A DNA stretch of 64,000 bases. Source: Aphis gossypii (lineage: Eukaryota; Arthropoda; Insecta; Hemiptera; Aphididae). This document shows positions 13,873-27,100 of the stretch, in pieces (positions within the stretch are counted from its first letter, which is position 1; each line of letters opens with the position of its first letter). A program made the translations under genes and the position numbers. The stretch covers positions 19,569,260 to 19,633,259 of the forward strand of contig NC_065530.1 of assembly GCF_020184175.1 (NCBI RefSeq), given 5' to 3'. The notes beneath the pieces were generated by a model. It was not told where the DNA came from. It saw nothing but the letters and a program-made list of their open reading frames with translations, and did no database searches.

Positions 13873-14517
13873 TTGCAGCAATTTTATCATATAAATATAA
13901 AATATTCAGAATAGAGAAAAAATGTTGTAAATACAAAAGTTGATTTTTTAGAAATATCTAAAATGGTTAGTAATTTTTTTATATATTATTTTTTACAATA
14001 TTTAGGGGAAAGAGTTTTGAGGATCAACTTAAAAATATTCAAATGAGAACCTAAACCTTTTTGCAATCATAATGTGAAGATTTTTTTTCGAAGTATTTCG
14101 ATGTATAAAAATTAAAATTCGAAAGAGTAGTTTTTGAGTTGTAAGTATTTAAACTTTGAAGTGGGATGAGCGGTGTGAAGAGCGAAGTACGTATAGTATG
14201 GGGATACCTTGTAAATGTTTGTCTACTACTCCGCTCATCAAAACTTTAATTACTTATAACTTATAAACTACTCGTCTGAATTCCGATTTGTATGTATAAA
14301 AATACTCCGAAAAATTATTCCTATTATAATTACAAAAAAGTATAGGTAGGTTATCTTTTGAATTTCTAAGTTATTTCCTACAATCATCCATCTAAAATAT
14401 TGTAAAAGCAACATAAAAGTTATTAATCATTTTAAGTGTTTTTAAATAAGTAACTTCCGTAGTAAAATTGTTTCCGTATTCTGAATATTTTATATTTATA
14501 TTATAAAATGGCTGAAG
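13873..14517. mobile_element. Long-TIR foldback MITE
   Basis: The two halves are inverted copies over most of their length. The left end reads CAGCAATTTTATCATATAAA from 13876, and the right end, ending at 14514, reads in reverse CAGCCATTTTATAATATAAA. Matching blocks continue inward: TAAAATATTCAGAATA, an AAATGGTTAGTAA-like block, and GAGTAGTTTTTGAGTTGTAA against GAGTAGTTTATAAGTTATAA, up to a short spacer near 14190-14215. No ORF is present. Exact ends and target duplication are not resolved, so the superfamily is left open. Confidence 0.65.
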
Positions 14518-14706
14518 TATAAATTTTAAATCCTTCTGAATATAATATTGTTTTTATAGTGTATGTATACATATTGTATACATTACATAACATAACTAAT
14601 ATACAACAATTTTTTTTATAAAGAATTAAAAAAAAAAAAAAACAAAAATTTCCGACAAATCGGAAAGATTAGATATGCATGAAATTAATTTACGATTGTA
14701 AGAATC

Positions 14707-14738
14707 ATTGATTATAAATACTAGTATTTATAATCAAT
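14707..14738. repeat. Perfect 32-bp palindrome with flanking direct repeats
   Basis: The left arm ATTGATTATAAATACT is followed directly by its exact reverse complement, with no spacer. The direct repeat GTAAGAAT flanks the palindrome on each side (near 14698 and 14740), separated from it by one or two bases. Confidence 0.85.
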
Positions 14739-14744
14739 GGTAAG

Positions 14745-15900
14745 AATATATGGAGGCTAGGGGGAATATCAACAATAATTTTTCATAATTTATTTCCTCA
14801 TTTACTGGGTGTTTTTTTTTTAAATATTTTATGTTGTTATTTTGTCAAAAATATAATATGTTTTAAGACTTATTAATATTTTACTATTTTTTTTTTTTTA
14901 AGTACGATTAATTTTAGAAAGTTTATTTTACTGGCTGAATCTTTAGTGGTTACTAAATATACCTATATATCTATACATAATTTTCAACAAATTATGTATA
15001 TTATATTCTTATAAATTAAGATAAGTATTAAAAATTATTTTTTTACTGCTATTCAATTATTATAATTAATAAACGAGTATTTTTTTGACGAAATATTTGT
15101 ATTTTAGAAATTAGTGTTATTACTAATCATCATTAGGTTGATAATATTTCAATAGTTATTTTAGATATCATTTTAGCAACCCCTACTACCTACTTAATGA
15201 TTGTTTCTCTTTATATATTGATATAAATTGAGTAAAATTAAAAGATTTTTAGGAATATCATGTTATAGCTAGTTATAGGTACGCTTTTTACTTCTTAGGA
15301 ATATAATGTTATAAAATTCATATATCGGGAATATCGTTTTCTTATTTTTTTTTAGTTAGTAATCTGTAACAAGCCGTTAAACTATAGCTACAATAGATTA
15401 TTGTTGAAGTAACAATTTAAATGACTGTAGCAGCTTTACATTTTTTCCGTGTAAATAATAATTTAAAACTTGTGGTGCTATAGGTTAAATGTTTCTTTTT
15501 CTATTAATAAAAAAGTTTTCGTTTCTGTCACTACCAGTCACCTAACCTACTTATGTTCCACACTACAACTATAATTAAATGAGTTCGTATAATATTTATA
15601 TTTTGAATGGACGATCGTATTTTAGAAAATATTTATTATGTAATATTAATATCTTATCTATTGTTATTATTTTAATATTTTACATATTGTACATCATAGA
15701 CCTTCGTGTAAACGACAATTTCAATTATTTAATTATTTAAAAACCTGTAGGTAGACATGGGGACTAATATTTTACATTGTTAATACTTTAATTAATTTCT
15801 CGATTTAAAGATATCAATAATACTATTGTTATGTTTTCGGTATTTGAACGGATTGTATGACACAATTGCAGGCATTGTAAGACCCATGCAGACTTCTCAC
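14745..15900. other. AT-rich gene-free stretch
   Basis: Low-complexity AT-rich DNA with poly-T tracts (near 14890). No coding or structural feature is supportable. Confidence 0.5.
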
Positions 15901-17078
15901 ACGTACGAGGTACACCGTTTTCCAGGGTCGGCTCATCATCTCGGATTATATCGTTATGAATTCGACGAGCGACGACGTCATAACAAGTAGGTACTCGTCG
16001 CAGTGGTCGGCGGTATAATAATAACAGTAACTTTTTTTACAAAGTTTTGAATAAAAACCATAACCGGTGTCGACATCTGTCGGCGCTGTAATCCAAAGCG
16101 CGCTATCTGTAAGTATCGCTGTGTTAGTCGGCATCACTACTTGCAGTGCACCGGCTGTCGCTGCTGCCGACGCCGCCGCCTCCACCGCCGTCGACCGATC
16201 GGCAAAAAGTTCACGGCCGTCCGTCGGCGGTGTTGGCGGCACCCCGCACCAGTCAAATTCAACCCTTATCGCTGCGGTGCAGCCGTCGGTCGTGGGGTTG
16301 GCGAGCGGGAGGGTGGCAGTACAATCAATAACGACGCAACCCTTATGCGTCGAAGCCAGCGCGGCGGATTCGGCGGACGAGATGCGTCGTCGTCGTCGTC
16401 GTCGTCGTCGTCGCGGTCCGTTCACCGCCTACGCCGCGCCGCTATCGAAATCGAAACGACCGACGCGAGCGCCGTCTCCAGTCCGCCAACGCAACCACCC
16501 TTCCGACCGTCACACGCCGCACCATTGCTACCACTCGCGAAAACCCGCAAAACGCGTGCCACCGCGCCCCGAGATTACATTTCGTTGTTTCGCCGGACGC
16601 GGACGAACGCCGACCGAGCGCGCGCCGCAGCCTAACATCGATCCGTACACGTGCGTGGGCGATACGGCGTTAAACACATCCCCCGCCGCCTACGAGACGA
16701 ATCTCTCCGATCGGTGATTGTGCGATCGCCGTCGCTACTTTTCGCTCGCCGTACACACACTGCCGACGACGGTGTACACGGTCGCATCGCTATCAGCCGA
16801 CGACTGCAGCAACCGCCCGAGGGTGGTCTCTTGTGAGTAAAACACTACGATCGTATTATATAGTATTTTAAACACCTCGACAAAACACTACCTACACGCA
16901 CGTCGCGAGTATAAAATATTACTATAATAACATCATACGAGATAAACCGCGAGTGTGTCGATCGCGTGATGATCGGCGTAAACTATTAAATTCCATATCT
17001 CGCCGTCGTAAGTAATAATAATATCGTCACAATATCGTATCGTATCGTGCAACGGTCGTCTGGTCGGCGGTGACCGAC

Positions 17079-17228
17079 ATGGACCGCCGCGCCGAATCAC
17101 CGACCGAATCGGGCGCTACGCGGCCCTGCTGCTGCTGCTGTTGCTGCTGCTGTCAGACGACGGGACGGACTTGCTGGTCGTCGACACGCGCTGCGGCAGT
17201 GCGAACACGTCCCGCCGCTAGTACGTGA
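17079..17228 (+). other. Upstream ORF 1 of SCAI (49 aa, poly-Cys)
   Basis: ATG at 17079 to TGA at 17226-17228 encodes a 49-residue peptide with nine consecutive Cys (TGC/TGT) around residues 17-25. It ends 176 nt before the SCAI start. If included in the mRNA it could reduce initiation at the main start. Transcription of this interval is inferred from its position. Confidence 0.45.
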
Positions 17229-17324
17229 GATCGCTGCTGCTGCTGCAGAGCTCCGGCGGCGGCGGCGACGGTGACGACGGTGACGACGACCATCGCTGTG
17301 CAGCGAAGGTGCAGCAGGCGGCGG

Positions 17325-17399
17325 ATGCGGCGACGCCGTGATCGCCGGTGGTGGCTTGTACCGTCACAGCAGGTCGTCTCTCGACACCAGTGTACGTGA
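17325..17399 (+). other. Upstream ORF 2 of SCAI (24 aa)
   Basis: ATG at 17325 to TGA at 17397-17399, rich in Arg and Trp. It lies in a different phase from SCAI, and its stop is 5 nt before the first in-frame SCAI ATG, a spacing that would favour inefficient reinitiation. Confidence 0.45.
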
Positions 17400-17404
17400 T
17401 AATT

Positions 17405-18124
17405 ATGGTCGTGGCTTCAACCATGGCCAGCATGGATGACCACGAGCGGAAGATTGTCGTCGAGTTCTGTCAACTGCTCGAACAGTCGAAGCAGCTATTC
17501 AACGGGCTCCGGTAAGTGATATGCACTCATTGCACTTATTGCACTTATTGCATTTATGCGATATCGGTGATTGATCATCAACCAGTTGGATCATATCGTG
17601 GTGGTTCATTTATATAATATAATTATACAATTTATAATGATCACATTATTGCGCTGTAAACAATACAATATGACAGTATAACGGCGATAAAAGTATTTCC
17701 TTCTCGCGGGGGTAGTTTACAACACACGTTACACGTATGCGTCATATCCGCGAGTACAAAACTGGTGTTTTCGCGTTTTTATGTTTTGCGTCTCATTTAC
17801 ATATTATTAATAAATCATGTATTTATTTAATAAATGCACGAAGTCTAACAAGTCCAAATTGGAGGGGGTAAATCCACCGATGCATATCGTACAATAATGA
17901 TATCGACGATTATTTTAATGAACTCACTTATACAGAGTATGTTTAAAAAATATAAATAAATTTCCGAGTAGTATAATAATACTATTGAACTGTATATCTA
18001 CGTCATAATAATATTACATCGTGTTTACGTCATCGTATGCCACGCTACGTATAGTATTAGTGTACTACGCATACACATATTGTGCTTACGTTGTCTAAAA
18101 ACAGTATAGAACACAGACACACTG

Positions 18125-18163
<39 letters not shown>

Positions 18164-21100
18164 CACATAGACACAAGCATGTCTGTTAAAATAGTAAAAT
18201 ACTACCGTTAGTACGTTACTAGGCGACCTGTACTCTGATTACGTTATTTCGTGCTTAGCGTTTTTTGAAATGATGGTCTTACGAATATTATATTCAAACG
18301 TGGGACGTGATTCAGTCGTTCGTAATAATGTGTGTGTGTGTGGGGTAGAGTTTGAAAAAATAGAACGAAACCATCGAGTCACGTACCGGGTGTCTTATAG
18401 GCAGGTATAATCGTATAATCGTATTGTATATTGTTATGAGTATGCATGAATTCGATTTTTTTTTCCATTTTCCACAAATCCAGGAACGTGGACATCATTT
18501 CAGATTTTTAGCCAAGAGGCAAACGTTTTATGCAAACCGCTTTTATACCACATGAGCTAAATTTTTTTACTACATATCATATTATTCACTAAACGCTTAG
18601 GTTTTAACGGCAAATTTTCCCATTTAGGATCTGTTTTTAAATTTATTGTATAGATATTACCTATATGTATAAATCACGGTTATTTACTAGTAGATAAATA
18701 TAATAGTATAAATATATTTCAAATGACTAAATAACCAGTGAACGTTTATACGAGTTATGTGTATGTAAGAACAATTGTATATATAATAGATACTATACGT
18801 GCTAATTACTCATTACACATACAATAGTAAATGGAGAGAATATAAACATTAAACACTAAACAGTATAATATGTCAACTTAAAATGATGCTCCACTAGCTC
18901 TAGTAATTTAAGTTTTTCATTGTGCTCAGTGCTGTATGGCTGTATATTAATTTTATAGATGAGTACTATGCTCCCTTTTCAATAGAAAAAATATTTTATC
19001 ACGTTAATTACATATTTTTGGGCAAAACATATTTTTACTAAACGTAAAACGTTTAACATAAGTTAGGTTAGGCTAGGTAAGTACGTTTAGTAGGTCTCCG
19101 AGGTTTCTATTCGATAAAAACCTTGCTTAAATATATGACTTGAAATCAAAATTATGTTATCTATAAACAAATCATATATTATGTTGTATAATATTATATT
19201 CAACTTTGAGATAGGTTCAGTGAAAAAACGTAGTATTAATATCGTTGAATTCAGTTAATGAACATACTCTTTAATAACAGATGTACCTATTATGGTGCGT
19301 CACCTACGACGTTAGTATAATCAATCACTTCACAATGATTAAAAAAATAAACTTTTCTTAACCTAGCATCTGTAACTACTAAAAAATATAATACACCATT
19401 TCACTAGACTAGACTACAGAAATCCGTTGTAATCCAAATTCTATGCCTTTATTAGTCCTTTGTAGTAATCCCTCATCACATCGTCTTAAACGCAACTCAA
19501 CTATACATGAATCGCTTCTTATATTTTTTATCTTACGCCACTTAACAACTAAAAAATCTAATGAATAAAAATGCATATATCTTAACGCATGAGTCCAAAA
19601 CTTTTAAAGTAGTCCTCCGAATACCTTTTTTTGTCGAGTCAAAACGTTAGTATTTATAATTAATCCATTTATACTTAGTCTATACGTTTTTATGTGTACC
19701 GCGAGCTACAGTGCATACAGATTGTGAATATTTTATTAACAAAAAAATAAAATATTATCTGCCACTGGCAGTATGTATATTAAAAACACCATAAAAGAAA
19801 ATGTTATATTATTTATTTGCGATTATAAAAAAAGCCATAGTGGGTTTCTCGAGCTAAAAAAAATACCTCTGACCTCTTGATATGTCGTGCTGACTGTGTA
19901 TTGTCTTTAGTCTAAACCTTGGTGAAACGATTCACTCTAATGAGATTTTAATTTTAAATTTTAAATCATATTTACAGAGACCTTCCACAATGCGGTCAGA
20001 AAATCTGGCAAGGGTATTTCGGCAAGACTTTCGACGTTTATACGAAACTTTGGAAGTTTCAACAGCAACATAGGTAATTTATTAATATATATTATATAAT
20101 TATAATATAATTTTTACATTTAAGCTGCACAATTATTTTAATAATTGGTCGTATATATATATGCTGCAAGAGGGATGACCATCAGGCGGGTCTATCTGCC
20201 AAGCCGTTTTATTCGGTCTACTGCACTATAATACTGCAGGATATATTCTATTAAATTTCAATTATATTTTTTCATAGTATAATTATTATGACATTTATTA
20301 TATACATTTTTATCAGTACCTATAATATAGAAATTTAGTATACATTATGTTTAATATTTTTACATGACAATATACGATTACGACTGAAAAAAAAAATTTT
20401 TTTTTCTTATCTATATATAAACATTTTGAAATGTAAAAAATTCATCTCAATTATTATTCTTTATTATTTTACTTAAAGTAAATAAATTATATAGTAAGTC
20501 CTATAATAATACCCAAATAATCACACGTACAATGGTATAATATATGCAAAATTATTATTATTATTATTTAATATTCCTTTCGTGTGTTGAACAAAAAATT
20601 ATAACATTTAATCTCTATTTTTTTTTCGTTTTTACTTTTAATAATACTGTTTGGTATTTTTTTTTAAACAGTTGATGTTATATTCTCAAGTTTAAAAATA
20701 AAAAATAACATGTTTGTACTATTTTGCTTTGCAGTTTAAATTATTGTGACTATTAATATACCTAGTATTATATATGTATAGTGTATACACACCTTATAAG
20801 TTATATATTTAGTGTACCTCTGTTTTAATGTTTTGTTTCAGACAAGTGTTGGATACAAAGTATGGCTTAAAGCGATGGCAAATAGGTGAAATAGCCTCGA
20901 AAATAGGTCAACTGTATTATCATTACTAGTGAGTATATTCATATTTTTCAGTCAGGCATAAAAATGTCACACTATCCGATGAGCCCATAATTATTGATCC
21001 TTTCTATAACTTAACGTGGTGAAAAGATAAAAAAAATCGTACAAAAGCCAACGTACCATAGTATGACAGCCCCTATATGGAAAACTGGCAACCTAAATTA

Positions 21101-24100
21101 ATTTTGAATTCGAAATAGCTGGGGTTAGCTACGGTCTACTCGACGTTTTAAGTGTTTTTTTTGGGGTTATTCTTATAAATTATCGGTCAAGAGTTTTAAT
21201 TATATCATCCACTTTTGAACGTGATCTCGGGAAAAAAACTACCATTTTACACTATTACTCGTGTATATTGTATATATTATAATATATATACTTAATACTT
21301 ATAGGCACCCTATTATAATGTATGGCAGTCACTCCATTACATAGCTTATTTTACATAATACGTAAAATCGATGCAAGCGCGGTCATACTTGGACTTGTCG
21401 GCTTATATGTATAGGGTGTAACAGAAATATTTGACAAATGTATTTAACTAACAATGCAATAATTTTTGTTCTTATCGATACTAAATTTTAATTTTAACTT
21501 ATAATAATAATAATAATAGTAATTATATAATATCTAGATTAAAACAAAATTACATGAATAAAAGTTATTATATAGTTGTTCATGTATGTCAGTTATTTAT
21601 ATTACACCCTGTACATAGGTTTTTACTTTTTTATTTAACGGGAGTTTTAAGGGATTGGGGTATAGTTTTCAAGTATAAAACAATAGTGTCGTGGCATGTC
21701 TCTCAAGCGTGACGGGCCTATTTTTTTTTTACGCAATTCACTTATCGATTAAAAACTCTTTGGCCATTGTATAATATAAATTTTCATGAGATAGGTACAT
21801 GAGATCCATGAAAATTTTAAATAATATATTCATTATATTATATAGGTTTGCACAAAACCCTCATATTTATTTACAATTTATTCTTATATCTATTACTGCA
21901 TTACACGTATACTGCATATTTTATATAGTATAATTTAAATGTAATTAAATAATTTTTTTAGCCTTAGAACCAGCGATACAAACAATTTAAACGAAGCGTA
22001 TTCGTTTTATTCGGCAATACGAGGAAGACAATACTATTCTCGAGTATCTCAGGAAGATAGGTAAGTTACAATAAATTAATTTATAATTAACAAATAGGTA
22101 ATAAACATTAATAATGGCAATAGCCAATAATATTTTAGTTACATCATTCGTAATATTTATATCAAATATCCTTTATCGTAAAATTACCATGTTTAATATT
22201 AATACATAATCAGGGCCGTATTACCACTTAGGCTGTTTAGGATAGGTTAGGCCTAGGGCGGCAAATATTAAAGGGCAGAAAATTTTAACGGTCGAAACGA
22301 AATAGCAAATTTTACCTATGTAAATTAGGTGGTAAATTTATTTTAGCCTATGGTTGGCAAAAACTTTAATCCGGCCCTGTACATAATACGAATAGATGCA
22401 TTAAAAAACGTATATTATAAGTTTTAATAACTTTTACACTATTATATTTTTAACTATTTTAAACTTAAAATACTTCCTTATATAAAGTGATAATATTACG
22501 TAGGTATATAATATAATGACACGTAGATACATGATATAATTATACATCATAGTTATATAAAATGACGAATAATGTTTATAAATCTAATGTCAATTATAAA
22601 GCGAATAAAATGGTTCATTTTCAATATCTATCAGTGTTTTAATATTTTGGTAGTTCAATAGAAACATCATTCTATTAGATATTAATATATAGGCTATACC
22701 AATAAAATGCACTTAATTAAATTATATTTTTAAAATACAATGTCGTTTTTGTACCATAATATTTAGCGATGTTAATTTATAAATTTTATTTTTTCAGATC
22801 TGATCTAATGGTAAAAAAACTGAGGTACTACGCTAGGTTTATTGTGGTGTGTCTGTTGCTAAGAAGAGTGGGAGCTATTCGTGAATTATTGGCTGTACGT
22901 ATAAAGCAATAATTTTTGTTAATATCAAATATGTAAATATTTTAAGTCAGTATTCAATATCATTCCTTTTATACGCCCATTGGAGAGAAAAAATCGATAA
23001 CATTTTAATATAACAGCATCGTTTTGTTTTTATTTTTTACTTACGAATATTTTTGTTATATTATATAAATTTTTGATTATGTATTTTATGTTTAGGAGCT
23101 CGACAAGCAAATCGTAGACTACACAAGTACGTATGAACCGGACGACCAATTGGAATGGTCTTTGGTTTTGGAAGAGATCAAGACATTCGTAAAAGCCGAC
23201 AGTATTGTAAATGTTTTACACGCTGACCAGAGCAGTGTCATACTTTCACACAGGTTAACAAAATAATAAACGTACTTTATATATCTATATAATATACATA
23301 CGTATTAGACCAGCTACATAAGGGTTTTGAGCTCGTATATTACTAAGACCTTTTTTAAAACTATTAGTTCAAAATTAAAACTATAAAGCTAATCTCCATA
23401 ATGTGCCGTATCCTATGGGCTATGATAAGAATCGGTAATAAACATACATTTTTTTAATATTTTAAAGAATTTAAAAGTATTATACTTAAATCAATTTAAT
23501 ATGTTATTTTATTTTGGTTTTATTTTGCATAAATTTAATAATAATATATTGTACTTAAATAATATGGTTCTTTGTCTTAGAAATCGTAAACAATTTAAAA
23601 TACCTAATACAAAATAATATATAATGTTCTTTAAATTATTTTAATTTATAATTTTAAAAACACAACTATTTAATCACCGGTGAAACTTAAAAAACTTTTG
23701 TTGTCACTGATTGCTGATACCAAAAATATTATTATTATTATAAAAAACTATCAAAGTACCAAAATTAAAATTATTTACCTAACTGCGCTCTAATAATTTA
23801 TTTTAAAATAATATAATAGCTTGAAACGTAAAAATATTCAAAAGACATTTTAAATTAGCTAAAATCATATAGTTATCTAAGAAAAAAGCTATTTAGGCTT
23901 TGAGGGAATAAATAGAATTAGCTTTTTCTTGAAGTTCTTAAAGAATATACCTACCATGCGTATGCATTGTAAATATGTGAATATTGGCTGAAGTACGTGT
24001 CTGCAGTATTTCCTATTCGTTCAATTTACCTCTGTCGACAGCCAACATTTAATATATTTTTATATTTGTTATACCGCAAATGATACCATACAACGTACAA

Positions 24101-27100
24101 AAGTGTTAACGCATGATTAGTTTTCCTTATATGCGTTTGACACGCACATGTGCAATAAAAAGAAACTTTTACAATGCTAGATATCAATTATGTTTACAGG
24201 CTAACACCGCTGACTACGCCACCGGTGGAAAAATCCACGATGATGAATCTTTCGTTGCAAGAAATCATACTTATAGGAAACATGTCGGAACAGGTGGATA
24301 AAAAAATCGAATTATTATAAATATAATAATAATAATATATTATATTATAAATCTAAGAAAACTAATTGATATCAATAAAAATTATAATATTAAAACTGTT
24401 TATTGTAGGTCAAGTTCAGCGAAATGACGATAGACATGTTCCGAATGATGCAGACGCTAGAGAGGGAAAAAAACCGAGATGAAGTTAATCACGTATCTGA
24501 TCCCCCTTCGAGAGCATCATTTGTGAGTCATCCCGATCAAATGTTATATCAATTAAATTTGCTTTTATTTTTAAATTAAAAACAATACATGGTATACGTA
24601 TTTTGTACAGTATACATATTAAATAGTACAAATTGTATAATTTTTTTGATTCCAATATCATATTTTATTATTCAGTTTATTTTTAAACGATTAAATGGAA
24701 TTTATTAATTTCAATTTACAAATTATCATATTCTTATTCACTATACGACTATACATTTAGATGCTATTATAGATTCTATAATGCAATAATAACGCTAAAC
24801 ACCTTTGTTATTATATTATGTATTATAAAGGCAAATTAATAATATAAATTTGTATAATGGTATTGACTATTGACTTAATAATTTTAATGTATTTTATAGG
24901 AAAAAAGTTACTCAATAACCAGTAATAAAACCTTAGCATACCCAATGATGGCAAATCATGACGTAAATAGTTCAAGAAGAGAAAATCCTCACAAATACAT
25001 ACTTTATAAACCAACAATTACTCAAATTATGATGTTTTTAGCAACAGGTTCAAACATATCAATGTTATATATTAAATTTATTTTTAATTTATTGTTTTCA
25101 ATTTAAGGTTTTAAAGAGCTTCCTGCAAACGGCGTGCTACTTATGTACATTTCAGCAGACGGATGCTTTCAAACCTCAAAACATGTAAATGATTGTAAGT
25201 TAAATATTTTTAAATTAAATACAAATATGTTTATTTTTTATATTATAATATAGTTCAGCTTATTCTAAAAAATATATTTTGAATATTTCGTATGTTTTTT
25301 TATATCATATATTATCAAGACAACGTTATTATAACTTTAAAATTTAAAATTCAGACACTTATAACCATTTTTCCTATAATGACGCTCTGAGTTTTCTCTT
25401 TAAGTAGTTATTTAAAAGAAAACTTATGGAAAACTTTTTGTTGAATTTTTTAACCATAGAATTAATCCTTGGCGCATTATAGAGAGTAAAAGTAAGAAGT
25501 TTCCAGTAGTTTTCAAAAAAATCGGGAAAACCCACAAAAAAGTGACGGAAAACGGGATATTTTATTCAAAACCAGTTTTCGACTAAATTGATTTTTTTAT
25601 ATAGTTGTAACTCAAAAACAATATAAATACAACAAAATTTATGAATTTTAAACAACAAAATTACTTGCAAATTTTCAAGATTTTTACATATTTCATAAAA
25701 AATTGACCTTTAAATGCTTGTAAAAAAAAATTGTGACTAATATAATTTTTGAATTTTTTTAACTGCAATAAGAAAAACTTGTAAGAAACCTTAGATTCAA
25801 TTTTCAAGTTTTTTGGACATTCAACATTTTTTTTATTCACATTTCAAAAGTAAAATTTTTATGAAAATTGAAAATTTAACCATGTATAGATAACGCTAAT
25901 ATTAACATTTGGTGAACATTTCAAGTATTTGCAGTGATTCGTTTTTGAGTTACAACTATATTATAAAAAATCGATTTTGTCAAAAACAAGTTTTGCATAA
26001 AAATTCCCGTTTTTCCGTTACTTTTTTGTGGATTTTCCCGATTTTTTGTGAACTACTGGAAACTTCTTACTTTTAGTTTTTATAATGCGCCAAGGATTAC
26101 TTAATTATTAAATTTCCACCGTAAAACACCCCTGAAGTTTTAAATTGAAGCATTATTTGGACAAGTCATAGTGTACACAGAAACAAAAACAAACAAAAAA
26201 AACATAGTAATGTAAAATCAATACTTTCATCACTATTTAGAATATAAAATATTTATTTTAATAATTATTATCAATTGCCATTTGTCAATAATGTAAATAT
26301 CTCAATTTGTTTGTATCATAATAATATCTTTACTTAAAATAATATTATAAAAAAAATTGATTATGTTTTAAAATTGTAAAATTTTTACCATAAATAACAT
26401 TAGATAACACTTAAAATTATGCCAGATATTACAAATACTAATGTCCATTTAGTATATTAAATGTACTATACAGGTAAGTCTATAATATACATAGTAGGTA
26501 GCCAATGAAATACTAAATTAAATTATAATAGTAATTTGATAATTTGTTTTGATAACATTTTATACTTTTCCCCTGTGGAATCTAGATTGACGAAAACGAT
26601 ATAACATATAACTTTTCAATTGATATAAAGTATTTTTTACATGTAGTATAGTACATAACATAATAATCTTATTCTCTACATAGTCATTAGACATTATTCG
26701 GAGTAAATAATTAATTTCAGTAGGGGATTATATTTAGTATAAATAATTATCTAGGACACCTACCTCATTGAAGTAGGTTCATTATGTGCGGATATTATAT
26801 GTTATAATTTACGTATGTCTTGCATGATATACATTTGAAATGTACCTAGCTTAATATACTTAATAGATATTTATTTTTTTCAGTGGGTTATGACTGTGGA
26901 GGAGTCATGGCAAGTAGCAAACGAGAAATGGAATTGACCAATAAAAAAGGTGTTCATGTAAAAGAAATCCACTGGTGAGAATTAATATAATATTCTAACC
27001 AATCTATTATATATATTATAATAAATATATTTTTTCATTCAACAGCTTATATCCTGGAGATCTTTACGCGTATACTAGAAAACCATTGTTTGTAATTATC

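Larger units (their letters stand above)
15900..17404 (+). promoter_or_regulatory. SCAI promoter / 5' UTR CpG-rich island
   Basis: GC- and CpG-rich island of about 1.5 kb directly upstream of the SCAI start codon. It has a (CGT)n microsatellite at about 16385-16413 and, near the 3' end, two upstream ORFs. A long open frame (16067-16717) begins at GTG rather than ATG and has a poly-Arg run created by the microsatellite; it is judged non-coding. The transcription start cannot be placed from sequence. Confidence 0.5.

Noticed and set aside
16067..16717. 216-codon open frame in the SCAI 5' island
   Set aside because: Starts at GTG, not ATG. Its poly-Arg run comes from a (CGT)n microsatellite, and the same interval is open on the other strand. 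It matches no family.
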